This document shows, piece after piece, positions 1 to 10,217 of a stretch of 16,719 bases of DNA. Source of the DNA: an uncultured Clostridia bacterium (GTDB lineage Bacteria; Bacillota; Clostridia; TANB77; CAG-508); contig CAKPPL010000020.1 of NCBI GenBank assembly GCA_934177555.1, positions 1-16,719 of the forward strand, written 5' to 3'. The notes under the pieces are model-generated. The model did not search any database. It was not told the DNA's origin and was given only the letters and a program-made list of their open reading frames with translations. A program made the position numbers and the translations under genes. Every line of letters begins with the position of its first letter. Positions within the stretch are counted from its first letter, which is position 1.

Positions 1-1088
1 CAGTAATTCAATCAAGTTATTACATAGAAGATGAAAAACTAATAATAACATCAGGTAAAAAAGGAGCAAAAGTAAATAGTCAAGAATTAGTAGAAAAAAT
101 ATATGAAGCAATAGAAAATGAAAAACTTGATAAACAAGAAATAGAGATACCAGTAATAACAGTAGAGCCTGAAAAAATAGATATAGATAAAATTCATCAG
201 GAAATCTATAAAGAAGTAAAAGATGCATATTATACAAAAGATCCATTCACAATACATCCAGAAGAAAATGGAATAGACTTTGATGTAGAAAGTGCAAAAC
301 AAATAATATTAGAAGCTAAAGAAAGTTATGAAATACCATTAATTATAACAAAACCATCAAAAACAGTAAAAGATATAGGAACAGAAGCATTTCCAGATAG
401 ATTAGCAACATTTTCAACAAAATATTCTGCTAGTAATAAAAATAGAACAACAAACTTACAATTAGCAGCCAAAAAGATAAATGGAACAGTTTTATTATCA
501 GGAGAAGAATTTTCTTATAATAAAACACTTGGTGAAAGAACAATAGCAGCAGGATATAAAGAAGCAGCAGTATATTCAAATGGAGAAGTAGTAGATGGAA
601 TTGGAGGAGGAATTTGCCAAATATCAACAACATTATATGATGCAATAGTAATGGCAAATTTAAAAGTTACAGTAAGAAGAAATCATCAATTTGTCACATC
701 ATATGTGCCAGGAGGCAAAGATGCAACAGTTGTATATGGTTCACAAGATTTTAAATTTGTGAATACAAGAAAATATCCTGTAAGAATAGAAGCAACAGTA
801 AGTGGAGGAATAGCAACAATTTCAATATGGGGAATTAAAGAGGACGTTGAATATGACATTTCAATAGAAAGCAGAAAAGTAGCATCAATAGCATATACTA
901 CACAATATATTCAAGATCCAAGTTTACCATCAGGCCAACAAGTTGTAAAACAAGCAGGAAAAAATGGCAGTAAATATGAAGCATATAAAGTTATGAAATT
1001 AAATGGTCAAGTTGTTTCAACTACACTATTATCAAAAGATACATATAATGCAATGAAAAGAATAGTAAGAGTCGGAACAGGAGGCTAA
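1..1088 (+). CDS. VanW-family extracytoplasmic protein with C-terminal G5 domain (5'-truncated by window edge)
   Basis: The reading frame is open from base 3 to the TAA at 1086-1088, giving 361 visible residues; the start lies upstream of the window. The internal Met at 651 is not the start, because the conserved VanW core lies before and across it. Visible order: a peptidoglycan-binding_4/YoaR-like segment (about bases 120-370), then the VanW core (about 390-840) with the hallmark GGGICQISTTLYDA at 603-644 and the later SYVPGGKDATV, then a G5-like domain (about 845-1085) ending in VRVGTGG. VanW proteins are wall-associated proteins of Gram-positives, named after a gene of some vancomycin-resistance clusters, and their biochemical role is not established. 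G5 domains are extracellular and often sit in wall-binding proteins. This does not imply vancomycin resistance. It lies 27 nt before the next surface gene with no terminator, so it is probably co-transcribed. Family call is secure; function is unknown. Confidence 0.9.
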   Translation, partial: VIQSSYYIEDEKLIITSGKKGAKVNSQELVEKIYEAIENEKLDKQEIEIPVITVEPEKIDIDKIHQEIYKEVKDAYYTKDPFTIHPEENGIDFDVESAKQIILEAKESYEIPLIITKPSKTVKDIGTEAFPDRLATFSTKYSASNKNRTTNLQLAAKKINGTVLLSGEEFSYNKTLGERTIAAGYKEAAVYSNGEVVDGIGGGICQISTTLYDAIVMANLKVTVRRNHQFVTSYVPGGKDATVVYGSQDFKFVNTRKYPVRIEATVSGGIATISIWGIKEDVEYDISIESRKVASIAYTTQYIQDPSLPSGQQVVKQAGKNGSKYEAYKVMKLNGQVVSTTLLSKDTYNAMKRIVRVGTGG

Positions 1089-1115
1089 ATAATAAATATT
1101 AAATGGAGGTAAAAA

Positions 1116-4100
1116 ATGGAAACAAAAATCTTTAAAAAGTTATTAGTAGCAATTCTTATAGTTATGCTAACAGCAACAGATTTTTTCATGTTAGGATCAG
1201 GAATAATAAGTTATGCTGTAGATAATCTTAATAATTCAACAAATAATAAAAATATTGAATTTGCTACATACTTTAAAAACGAAAAAGGAGAAAAAATAGA
1301 AGAATTAACAACTAGTATTGACAAACAAGACCTAAAGCTATATGCAAAAATATCAGTAAAAGAAGAAGGATATTTTAATGGAGCTTTAGAGTTAAATAAA
1401 AGTAATTTTAAATTTAAAAATGAAATATCATCTAGTTATATAAAAAGTATTGAAGAAAATAAAGTAACTCTAAATCAAATAAATGCTGGAGAAACAGTTG
1501 AAATTGAATTAGGAATTACACCAATAATATCTCAAAAAATGATACTAGATGATTTGACTATGTCATCTGAAGTAAAATTAACAGGTACATATTTAGAAAA
1601 CACATATAAAGGAAAAAATATAGAAGCAGAAAAAAATGTAACATTAAAATTAATAGCAGATGAAGAAAATACAAAATCAGAATTAAATACTGAGATTATA
1701 ACAAACAAAATATATGAAATAAATGGTGAAAATAAAAGAATAGTTCAATTATCTGTAAAATCAAATGTTGCAAATAATAGTTATCCTATAAAACAAACAA
1801 CATTAAAAATGGAATTACCACAATTTAGTGGGAAATTACCAGAAGAAGTAAAAGTATTAGCAATAGGAACAGAAGCAACAAATGGGTTAACAGAAGGAAT
1901 ATCAACAGATGCTTGGAAATCAGAAAATGGAAATTTACAAATTACAATAAACAATGAAGTAAATGAAAATGGAGAAATATCTTGGAAAAAAGGTGTAACA
2001 GATAAATTTATAATAACACTTATATATGATGAAGCAGTAGACACAAGTAAAGTTGAAACAAAAATAAATTCTGAAATTGAATTATATAATCAATCTAATA
2101 AATTAACAGCAGAAAGTATATCAAAAATAGAAAACACAGAATTAAATAATATTATAACAAGTACAATAAATTTTGATAATATAGAATTATATAAAGGACA
2201 ATTATATGCAAATACAAAATTAGAAGAAGCAAAAGATATACAATTTAATAGCACAACACAAGTAGAGATAAGAAACAAAGAAGTATCAGATAGTATAAAT
2301 ATAAAAGAAACAAATGATATATTCAAAACAGAAGAATCTGAATTAAATGCAAACACAAAATTTATTCAAACAAAAATAAACAAAAATAAAATATTAGAAT
2401 TGTTTGGAGAAGATGGATATATAGAAATCAAAAATGGAGATACAATATATTCTAAAATAAATAAAGATAGTGAAGCAGATGAAGCAGGAAATATCATAAT
2501 AAATTATAATGAAGAAATAAAAGAATTAGAAATAAATACAAGTAAACCTGTAAAAGAAGGAATACTTGAAATAAATAATTTAAAAGCAATAACAAAAAAT
2601 GATTACGGAATAGAGCAATTAAGAGAAGTAAAAGAATTAAAATCTACAAGTATAGTTACAGCATTTTTAGGTCAAGCAAAAGTAGTAGAAAAAACTACGG
2701 AACAAATAAAGGAACTAAAAGAAACAACAAGTAAAGCTGAATTAACAGTAAGTAAACAAAATTTATCAACAATGGTTTTGAACAAAGAAGTTATATTAGG
2801 AGTAAAATTAAATACAAATAATACTAAATATGATTTATATAAAAACCCTACAATAAAAATAAAATTACCAGATTCAGTAGAAGAAATTGATGTAAACAGT
2901 TTTAATAAACTATATGGTGATGAATTCGAAATTACTAAAGCCGTATATAATAAAGCATCAAAAACAATAGAAATAGAATTAAATGGTGAACAATTAGAAT
3001 ATGCAGAAAGTGATGCAACACAATTATATATACAAATTAATTTGAATGTTAAATTAAGTGAAATAGCAGCAAATGGAACAGACAAAATAACAATGGAATA
3101 TACAAACGAAAATTCAAATACAGAAATAAATGCTATAGAAAAAGAAATTAGAATAATTGCACCAAATGGATTAGTAGCTGTAAATAATATAGAAACATAT
3201 GATATACAAGGTATATCAGGAACAAGTGAAGAAAAACAAGTCGCAAAAGTTGATAAAAAGACAGCTGGTGGATCAGATGCAGAGTTAAAAATAGCATTAG
3301 TAAACAATACAGAAAATACTGTAAATAATGTAAAAGTATTAGGAAATTTTCCAACAAATGGAGAATTTACACAAAATGGAGAAACAGTAAAAAATAATTT
3401 TGAAACAAAACTAAAATCTGCAATAAATGCAGAAAATGCAAAAGTATATTATAGTGCAAATGATAAGGCAACAACAGATATAACTAATACGAAAAATGGA
3501 TGGACACAAGATTTATCACAAGTACAAAATCCAAAAACATATTTAATAGAAATTGAAAGCATAGATCCAGCTAAAATATTTGAAGCTACATATAGTGTTG
3601 AATTAGCACAAACATTAGATTATGATTTAACATCATATGCAGGATATAATGTTTCATATAATGAAGATGGACTTGCAACAGTACAAAACACAAAATCAAC
3701 ATTAGTAGGATTAACAACAGGAGAAGGAATAAAATTAGAAACAAATATAATAGGAACAGTTGGAAATGATACATTAAAAGATGGAGATTCCGTAAAAGCA
3801 GGAGAAGTTATAAAATATAAAGTTACTGTAAAAAATTCAGGAACAGAAAATCTAGAAAATGTTAAAATATCAGCAGGAGTTCCAACAGGCACAGCCCTAG
3901 TAGTTCCAGAAGATAACTTTGTATATTCAGGTACATCATATTATAAAGAATTAACAGATACAGTAGTAGAAAAAACAGCAACAATAGAAGCTGGAAAAGA
4001 ATATACAATGGAATATGAAGTAAGAGCTAAATCAGATATAACAAATGGTACAGAAATTAGTAATAAAGCAATAATAACTTATGGAGAATATGAAATCCAA

Positions 4101-5933
4101 AGTAATGAATTAAAAAATATTTTAATGACATCAAATATAAGAGTAACTGTAAAAAGAACAGTTGATGTAACAGGTAAATTATCACCAGGTTCAGGAATGA
4201 CATATTTAATGTTTGTAGAAAACTTATCAAATGAAGCAATTACAAACTTAAACTTAGATTTAGTATCAGAAAACTTTAAAACAACAAATGTTTACAATAA
4301 AGATACTAATATAACAGATTTAACAAATGGAATTAACAAAATAAGTATTTCTGAAATTCCAGCAAATGATGTAATAAGCTTTAGATTGAATGGTGTAATT
4401 TCAGAAGGAGATATTTCTACAATATCTATGTCTGGAAATGTTACTGATTCAAATAAAAATGTATATAGATCTAATAAAGATGTTCAAAGTGTAGAAAAGA
4501 TTGGAGCAAAAATAACATTAACAACACCAAATGAAGGAGCATATGTAAAAGAAGGAGACGAAATTACATATAATATAACAGTTTCAAATACAGGAACAAA
4601 TAGTTCAACAATGTTAGTAAGAAATAATATATCAGATTATTTAGAAATAGAATCTTTATATATAGATGATGAATTACAACAACAAACAATAAATGTTGAA
4701 GAAGATACATTTGTAAATAAAATAAGTAATGATGTATATGTATCAGTAAAAGAAGGACAAAGTGAAGATATAAAAATAGTAGCAAAAGTAAAAGAATTAG
4801 ATGAAAAATTTGAAGTAAAAACAATAACAAATTTTGCAACAGTATCTATTGATGGAAAAGTTAAAGATACATCAGCAGAGGTAACACATCTATTACAAGG
4901 AAGTGTAACAGAAGATACAAAACATGTAATTACAGGTACTGCATGGTTGGATGAAAATCAAAATGGAGAAAAAGATTCTGACGAGAAACTATTACAAGGA
5001 ATAAATGTAAAATTATTTGATGTTTCAACAAATAGTATTGCAAAAAATAAAGATGGAGAATTAGCAGAAACAACTACGGATTCAAATGGTGAATATATAT
5101 TTACAAGAATGAATGAAGGTGAATATATTGTTATGTTTGAATTTGATACAACAAAATATGAATTAACTACATATATGAAAGAAGGAGTATCAAATAGTAA
5201 ATCTTCAAATGCAGTATTAAAATCAATCAATATTGATGGAGTAGAAAAACAATATGGTGTTACAGATTCAATATTATTAACAGAAAGTGTATCTAATATA
5301 AATATTGGATTAAAAGAGAACTTAAATTATGATATGGAATTAGATAAATATATAAGTAGAATAACAATTCAAAATTCCGAAGGAACAAAATCTTATGATT
5401 ATACAGATTCTACATTCCAAAAAGTTGAAATAAATAGAAAACGTATAAATGGTTCTATGGTAGTATTAGAATATACTATTAGAGTAAAAAATACAGGAGA
5501 AATTGCCGGATATATAACAAATATTAAAGATTATTTACCAAGTGGATTAGAATTTAGTTCTGAACTAAATCAAGATTGGTATATATCAGAAGGAAACTTA
5601 TATACAAAGAGTTTAGCAAATACAAGAATAGAACCAGGAGAGTCAAAAGATATTAAATTAATACTTACAAAAAATATGACAGAAGATAATGTTGGTTTAA
5701 TAAATAATAGAGCAGAAATTATGGAAGATTATAATGAATATGGAAAAGCTGATATAGATTCAACAGCAAATAATCAAGTTAAAGACGAAGATGATATGGG
5801 AGCAGCAGATGTTCTTATAGCCGTAAGTACAGGTGGAACAATAATTGCTTACATATTCTTAGCAATGATTAATACAGCTTTAATAGCTTTTGCAATATAT
5901 TTAATCTTTATAAAGAATAGGAACAAAAGATAG
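1116..5933 (+). CDS. Large secreted surface protein with DUF11-like repeats and an SdrD-B-like domain, C-terminal membrane anchor
   Basis: A 1605-aa protein starting at ATG 1116 after a GGAGG at 1105-1109. Residues 1-35 are a signal-peptide-like segment (basic KKLL, then a hydrophobic run). Most of the chain is Asn/Glu/Lys/Thr-rich beta-type sequence. DUF11-like modules (pattern Y-x-(V/I)-x-V-x-N-x-G) start near residues 889, 1142 and 1444. Residues about 1271-1390 form an SdrD-B/CnaB-like domain that opens ITGTAWLDENQNGEKDSD, a Ca2+-loop-like Asp/Asn pattern, and continues with TTDSNGEYIF. I found no cysteine in the whole chain. The C-terminus has DEDDMGAADVLIAVSTGG (to about 1574), a hydrophobic helix (about 1575-1599) and a basic tail KNRNKR. 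This resembles a sortase signal, but AVSTG lacks the proline of LPxTG, so it may be processed by an unusual sortase or simply stay membrane-anchored. Likely role: stalk or adhesin on the cell surface. No ligand can be inferred. Confidence 0.85.
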   Translation: METKIFKKLLVAILIVMLTATDFFMLGSGIISYAVDNLNNSTNNKNIEFATYFKNEKGEKIEELTTSIDKQDLKLYAKISVKEEGYFNGALELNKSNFKFKNEISSSYIKSIEENKVTLNQINAGETVEIELGITPIISQKMILDDLTMSSEVKLTGTYLENTYKGKNIEAEKNVTLKLIADEENTKSELNTEIITNKIYEINGENKRIVQLSVKSNVANNSYPIKQTTLKMELPQFSGKLPEEVKVLAIGTEATNGLTEGISTDAWKSENGNLQITINNEVNENGEISWKKGVTDKFIITLIYDEAVDTSKVETKINSEIELYNQSNKLTAESISKIENTELNNIITSTINFDNIELYKGQLYANTKLEEAKDIQFNSTTQVEIRNKEVSDSINIKETNDIFKTEESELNANTKFIQTKINKNKILELFGEDGYIEIKNGDTIYSKINKDSEADEAGNIIINYNEEIKELEINTSKPVKEGILEINNLKAITKNDYGIEQLREVKELKSTSIVTAFLGQAKVVEKTTEQIKELKETTSKAELTVSKQNLSTMVLNKEVILGVKLNTNNTKYDLYKNPTIKIKLPDSVEEIDVNSFNKLYGDEFEITKAVYNKASKTIEIELNGEQLEYAESDATQLYIQINLNVKLSEIAANGTDKITMEYTNENSNTEINAIEKEIRIIAPNGLVAVNNIETYDIQGISGTSEEKQVAKVDKKTAGGSDAELKIALVNNTENTVNNVKVLGNFPTNGEFTQNGETVKNNFETKLKSAINAENAKVYYSANDKATTDITNTKNGWTQDLSQVQNPKTYLIEIESIDPAKIFEATYSVELAQTLDYDLTSYAGYNVSYNEDGLATVQNTKSTLVGLTTGEGIKLETNIIGTVGNDTLKDGDSVKAGEVIKYKVTVKNSGTENLENVKISAGVPTGTALVVPEDNFVYSGTSYYKELTDTVVEKTATIEAGKEYTMEYEVRAKSDITNGTEISNKAIITYGEYEIQSNELKNILMTSNIRVTVKRTVDVTGKLSPGSGMTYLMFVENLSNEAITNLNLDLVSENFKTTNVYNKDTNITDLTNGINKISISEIPANDVISFRLNGVISEGDISTISMSGNVTDSNKNVYRSNKDVQSVEKIGAKITLTTPNEGAYVKEGDEITYNITVSNTGTNSSTMLVRNNISDYLEIESLYIDDELQQQTINVEEDTFVNKISNDVYVSVKEGQSEDIKIVAKVKELDEKFEVKTITNFATVSIDGKVKDTSAEVTHLLQGSVTEDTKHVITGTAWLDENQNGEKDSDEKLLQGINVKLFDVSTNSIAKNKDGELAETTTDSNGEYIFTRMNEGEYIVMFEFDTTKYELTTYMKEGVSNSKSSNAVLKSINIDGVEKQYGVTDSILLTESVSNINIGLKENLNYDMELDKYISRITIQNSEGTKSYDYTDSTFQKVEINRKRINGSMVVLEYTIRVKNTGEIAGYITNIKDYLPSGLEFSSELNQDWYISEGNLYTKSLANTRIEPGESKDIKLILTKNMTEDNVGLINNRAEIMEDYNEYGKADIDSTANNQVKDEDDMGAADVLIAVSTGGTIIAYIFLAMINTALIAFAIYLIFIKNRNKR

Positions 5934-5940
5934 AAAGGAA

Positions 5941-5947
5941 AGGAGGT
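5941..5947 (+). promoter_or_regulatory. Strong Shine-Dalgarno for the thioester surface protein
   Basis: AGGAGGT at 5941-5947, six bases before ATG 5954, is a near-perfect anti-16S match and fixes the start of the 1378-aa gene. It lies in the 20-nt gap after the previous stop, as expected for the next gene of one transcript. Confidence 0.8.
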
Positions 5948-5953
5948 AGAAAA

Positions 5954-8900
5954 ATGAAAAGGAAAAGTATTTTGACAATATTGTTTGCTTTAATGTTTAT
6001 ATTAATTATAAATATTCCTAAAAGTTTTGGTGTTAGTATAGCTGAGCTTGCTACACAAGGACAAGCAGCAGTAGGTCAAACAATAGATATAAGAGCAAGT
6101 GATTTGCTTAATAATCCAAATTTATATTGTATTTTACAAGGACAAGAAAATAGTGGAAATACAACTTATAAAGTTTTAACACATATACATATAGAAGATG
6201 GAATTGCAACCGTTAAACAGGTTACTGAAGGAAGTGCACATGTATCAGGTGAAAGCAGAGCAAATAAAATATTAGCAGAAATTGTATCAGGAAACTATGG
6301 ATTAGGATATGGTAGTGCATATCATAATTATACAGATGCACAAAAAGCAGTATATTATTATTTAACTACTTGGATTTCAGAAGTAGGAGAATCAGTATTA
6401 ATTAATCATTCATGGGATGCTAATAATAATTATGCTGATGATGGAACAGCAGCAAGTGTAATAACTAGAGCAACAGCAGCAGTTGATGCTGGAGCAAATC
6501 CAGCTGTAGATTTGTATTTACTAGATGACTGGGAAGGAAAAGCTGGATGGCAAAGACTTATGATAGTAAATCCTTCAACGACAAGTAATGGTCAAGTAGT
6601 TATAAAAAAGATTTCTAGTGAATCTGGAGCTAGAATGGGAAATGTTGGATTAACAATTAAAAATTTATCAACAGGAGAATATATTAGTTCAGTTGAATTA
6701 ATAGATGCTAATTCAAATATAATGAAAGTGATTGGATATACAACAGACTCAAGTAGTGCATTTCAATTTAAGACAAAGTCTAATAAAGATATTATTTTAC
6801 AAGGTTTATCATCAGGTAAATATCAGATAACAGAAATTTCAAATCCAAATAAAGGATATGAAGAAAACAAAGGAACAACAAAAACATTTTTATTAGAATC
6901 TAATAATGGAGCAACAATTACAATTTATAACTCTAAAGATGATACTGATGAACCAGAACCAGAACCAGGACCAGGAAATGGAAATGTTAGCATAAGTGGT
7001 ACAGTTTGGGAATATGAAGCAAGTGGAAAAAATAGTTCAAGTATAAGTAAAAAAGGATCTGTTTCAGGAATAAAAGTATATTGGAAAGACAGTTCAGGAA
7101 ATAATATTGCATCTACTACCACAGATTCAAATGGTAATTATACGATGAAAGCATCTATAAGCATAAAAAATCACACATATTCAATTAATGAGAGCGAATA
7201 TAATAAATATAATAACTCATATGTTGAGTTTGAATATAATGGATTAAAATATACTACGATTAGTCCTTCAACATCACTAGGATCTAATAAATCAATAGGT
7301 ACAGAAATAAAATCTACAAGAGATGTATTAGATGCTAAATTTAAAGAAATAGAAGGAAATGGAAATACTAGTCAAATAAGGGATAGTGGAAATACAATAA
7401 CTTATAATAGGAGTGGTAATGCTTCAAATGTAAATGAAGTAAATCAAAATTATAATAGCAATTTCTTAGTAAGGGCAAATAGTAAAATAACAGGAGTAAA
7501 TAATCTATTAAAAAGCCATGCTAGTATTGGAACAGGAAGATATTGTGTAAAAGAATCAACTTATATGCATTATTGTGAGAGGAGACATCCAAATGGTCAG
7601 AAAAGAACATCTCACGAATATGATGATAAACCAAATTCTTGGACAGTAACAAATATGAATTTAGGACTAGTAACAAGAGAACAACCAGATATAGCATTAA
7701 AAACAGATATAAGTAAAGTAAGAGTAATAATGAAAGGACAAGAATATACATACAATTATGGACATAGAGGTATAGCAAATATAAGTGCACCAAATGTACA
7801 ATTTAGTAATGATGGTAAAGTATATTCAAGACCAATAAACCCATCAGATATTCAATATATAGCAGAAAATAATAGTAATGACTTAGAAGTATATGTAACA
7901 TATGACACAATAGTATATAATCAATCAAATACATTAAAAATGACAGTGCCAGAAATAGCTAATTATTATGATCAAAATTATGAATTAGTAAGTTCAGGAT
8001 GGTCAACAAGTAGTAAATATGGACACACATATAATAATGGTGGATATAAAGCAATATATAATACATCATTAAGTGGAACAGTATTAGAACCAGGAGCAAA
8101 ATCACAAACAGTATCAGTTGAATTTAAAGTAAAAACAAGCACATTACAAGAAATATTTAACAAAAACAATAAAACCTTAAGAGAACATACAGACTTATTT
8201 GATGTAGCAGAAGTATCAACATATTCAACATATTATGGTTCAAGTACAATGTGTGCAGAACAAAAAAATGCATCATCAGCAGGTTTAGTAGGACAATCAT
8301 ATGCTGGAATAGATAAAGATTCAGCACCATTAAATGCAACACCAGGAAACGAAGGAACATATGAAGATGATACAGATAAAGCACCAGTATTCCAAATCAC
8401 AATAGATGATGAAAAAATTGTATCAGGAACTGTATGGGAAGATACACAAACATCAGAAAGCAAGGCAAACAATGAAAGACTTGGAAATGGTACAAAGGAT
8501 AATGGAGAAAATGGAGTAGGAAATGTAAAAGTAGAATTATTGAAAGCAGATACTAATGAAGTAGCATTACTATATCCAAGAGGACAAAGCCCTGTACCAG
8601 CAGTAACAACAACAGCAGCAGATGGTTCATATAACTTTACAGGTGTAGTTGTAGATAATTATATAATAAGATATACTTATGGTGGAGATATTGACTACAA
8701 CAACACAAAAATTACAAGTACAATTAATGGAAATGAAATAGATGCTAGAAACTATAAATCTACAATAATAACAACAGATCCAGTAAAAAGTGTAATAAAT
8801 GGTTCTAGTGATAGTATTAAATGGCATCTAACAGAACAAGACAATGCATCAGTTGCAGTAGATGATTTATCAAATGCTAATGGTGGAAGAGCTAACATAG

Positions 8901-10090
8901 ATAATAAAGATTTAATATATTCAAACTTTGCTGAAAAACAATATGTATCATCATATACAAAGCCTTTCAAAATACAAGTAGAATATACAGAAAATCAAGA
9001 ACAAGGTGTAAAAGAAAATGGACAACCAACAGGAGCAGATAACTTTACATATAATTGGCCAGTATTTGATTTTGGTATAATAGAAAGACCAAGAGAAGAT
9101 ATGGTAATAGATAAAACAATATCAAACTTAAAAATAACATTAGCAAATGGACAAGTATTAACAGAAGGAGATCCAAGAAAAGATACACTAAGCTATGTAA
9201 AATCAACAAACATAAAAAATGGAGCATTAACAAATACATTATTAAATACAAGAGAAGCAGTTAAAAAATCTAATGAGAAATTATTATCAATAGAAATGGA
9301 CTCAGAATTAATACAAGGTTCAACAATAGATATAACATATGCAATAACAGTAACAAATAATAATGAAAAAGATTATGTATATAGTACAAATCAAACAGGA
9401 TATTATTATTATGGAAATAAAAATTCATTAGACTTAATAAGAGAATCAGCAAACTTGGTAGTTGATTATATGGATTCAGATCTTACATGTGTAGCAGGAA
9501 GTAATACAGAAAATTCAGATTGGACACAAGTACAAGCAGATACATTAAAAAATACTGGATATATTTCAGAAGAAACATTTAATACAGTACAACCATCAGC
9601 AAGTAATTATCTAATATTTATAACAGATAAATTTAAAGATTTAGCTAGTGGAGAAAGTACAACCTCATATATACATGCAAGTAAATTATTAGCAAATAAA
9701 GCTAGTGATTACACATTTGAAAACCATGTAGAAATAATAAGATTAGATGGAAAAACAGCAAGAACAATAGACAGTACAGAAAGTACAGGAAAACAAGTAG
9801 CAAAAACATATAAACCAGGTACATATATACCAAGTTTAAATAGAGTAACAGCAACATATACTGCATTAACAGATACTAGAAATAGAGGAAGATTATGGAC
9901 AGATGCATCAAAAGTAAAAAATGATAGTGGAGCAACAATACATACACAAGATGATGACATGATAAGAATTACAATAACACCACCAACAGGTTCAACAAAT
10001 AATGTAATGACATACATAATAGCAGGATTAGTATCACTATCAATAGTAGCAGTAGGAATATATATAATAAAGAAGAAAATTGTTCTATAA
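5954..10090 (+). CDS. Thioester-domain (TQXA-type) surface adhesin with CnaB and SdrD-B-like domains and a TPPTG sorting-like signal
   Basis: 1378 aa. Residues 1-26 are a signal peptide. Residues about 27-210 look like a thioester domain: Cys59 in LYCIL and Gln130 in DAQKAVYYYL, the latter matching the TQXA-type motif. In this family the Cys and Gln side chains form an internal thioester that can bond covalently to host ligands. Residues about 213-330 are a CnaB/SpaA domain with Lys218/219, Glu294 in YQITEIS and Asn326 in TIYNS as the likely isopeptide triad. A Glu-Pro linker (333-342) follows, then an SdrD-B-like segment from about 347, a middle region with a Cys/His cluster (531-554), a second SdrD-B-like segment from about 822 (SGTVWEDTQ, DGSYNF) and a long Asp/Asn-rich C-terminal part. 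The end, TPPTG at 1342-1346, then a helix (about 1351-1372) and KKK, looks like a variant LPxTG signal. Third gene of the surface operon; a terminator follows. The thioester call is from motifs only. Confidence 0.85.
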   Translation: MKRKSILTILFALMFILIINIPKSFGVSIAELATQGQAAVGQTIDIRASDLLNNPNLYCILQGQENSGNTTYKVLTHIHIEDGIATVKQVTEGSAHVSGESRANKILAEIVSGNYGLGYGSAYHNYTDAQKAVYYYLTTWISEVGESVLINHSWDANNNYADDGTAASVITRATAAVDAGANPAVDLYLLDDWEGKAGWQRLMIVNPSTTSNGQVVIKKISSESGARMGNVGLTIKNLSTGEYISSVELIDANSNIMKVIGYTTDSSSAFQFKTKSNKDIILQGLSSGKYQITEISNPNKGYEENKGTTKTFLLESNNGATITIYNSKDDTDEPEPEPGPGNGNVSISGTVWEYEASGKNSSSISKKGSVSGIKVYWKDSSGNNIASTTTDSNGNYTMKASISIKNHTYSINESEYNKYNNSYVEFEYNGLKYTTISPSTSLGSNKSIGTEIKSTRDVLDAKFKEIEGNGNTSQIRDSGNTITYNRSGNASNVNEVNQNYNSNFLVRANSKITGVNNLLKSHASIGTGRYCVKESTYMHYCERRHPNGQKRTSHEYDDKPNSWTVTNMNLGLVTREQPDIALKTDISKVRVIMKGQEYTYNYGHRGIANISAPNVQFSNDGKVYSRPINPSDIQYIAENNSNDLEVYVTYDTIVYNQSNTLKMTVPEIANYYDQNYELVSSGWSTSSKYGHTYNNGGYKAIYNTSLSGTVLEPGAKSQTVSVEFKVKTSTLQEIFNKNNKTLREHTDLFDVAEVSTYSTYYGSSTMCAEQKNASSAGLVGQSYAGIDKDSAPLNATPGNEGTYEDDTDKAPVFQITIDDEKIVSGTVWEDTQTSESKANNERLGNGTKDNGENGVGNVKVELLKADTNEVALLYPRGQSPVPAVTTTAADGSYNFTGVVVDNYIIRYTYGGDIDYNNTKITSTINGNEIDARNYKSTIITTDPVKSVINGSSDSIKWHLTEQDNASVAVDDLSNANGGRANIDNKDLIYSNFAEKQYVSSYTKPFKIQVEYTENQEQGVKENGQPTGADNFTYNWPVFDFGIIERPREDMVIDKTISNLKITLANGQVLTEGDPRKDTLSYVKSTNIKNGALTNTLLNTREAVKKSNEKLLSIEMDSELIQGSTIDITYAITVTNNNEKDYVYSTNQTGYYYYGNKNSLDLIRESANLVVDYMDSDLTCVAGSNTENSDWTQVQADTLKNTGYISEETFNTVQPSASNYLIFITDKFKDLASGESTTSYIHASKLLANKASDYTFENHVEIIRLDGKTARTIDSTESTGKQVAKTYKPGTYIPSLNRVTATYTALTDTRNRGRLWTDASKVKNDSGATIHTQDDDMIRITITPPTGSTNNVMTYIIAGLVSLSIVAVGIYIIKKKIVL

Positions 10091-10103
10091 TAAATTAAAA
10101 TAA

Positions 10104-10155
10104 ATGGACCCATAATTATTAAGCTAAAAGTTTAATAATTGGGTTCATTTTTATT
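10104..10155 (+). terminator. Rho-independent terminator closing the surface-protein operon
   Basis: A long hairpin lies 14 bases after the stop. ATGGACCC (10104-10111) pairs with GGGTTCAT (10141-10148) with one G-T pair; after a 2-nt bulge, AATTATTAAGC (10114-10124) pairs with GTTTAATAATT (10130-10140). The loop is TAAAA. A T-rich tract follows (10148-10156). Confidence 0.9.
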
Positions 10156-10176
10156 ATAGCAAATAAATCAAAAGTA

Positions 10177-10205
10177 TTGACAATACAAGGAAAAAATACT
10201 ATAAT
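10177..10205 (+). promoter_or_regulatory. Consensus sigma-A-type promoter of the tRNA-Lys gene
   Basis: TTGACA at 10177-10182 and TATAAT at 10200-10205 are separated by exactly 17 bases, so both hexamers and the spacing match consensus. Transcription would start about 6-7 bases after the -10 box, only a few bases before the tRNA 5' end at 10218. Such strength is expected for a stable RNA gene. Confidence 0.9.
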
Positions 10206-10217
10206 AAAAAAGTACAC

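Noticed and set aside
651..1088. A separate 145-aa gene starting at ATG 651
   Set aside because: The frame is open upstream to base 3 and encodes the rest of the VanW core and a preceding domain; 651 is an internal Met.
2672..3307. Long antisense open frame (211 aa) in the first surface gene, and similar antisense frames elsewhere
   Set aside because: They mirror the A-rich codon bias of the sense gene, give Leu/Ile/Phe/Ser-rich low-complexity products and have no ribosome sites.
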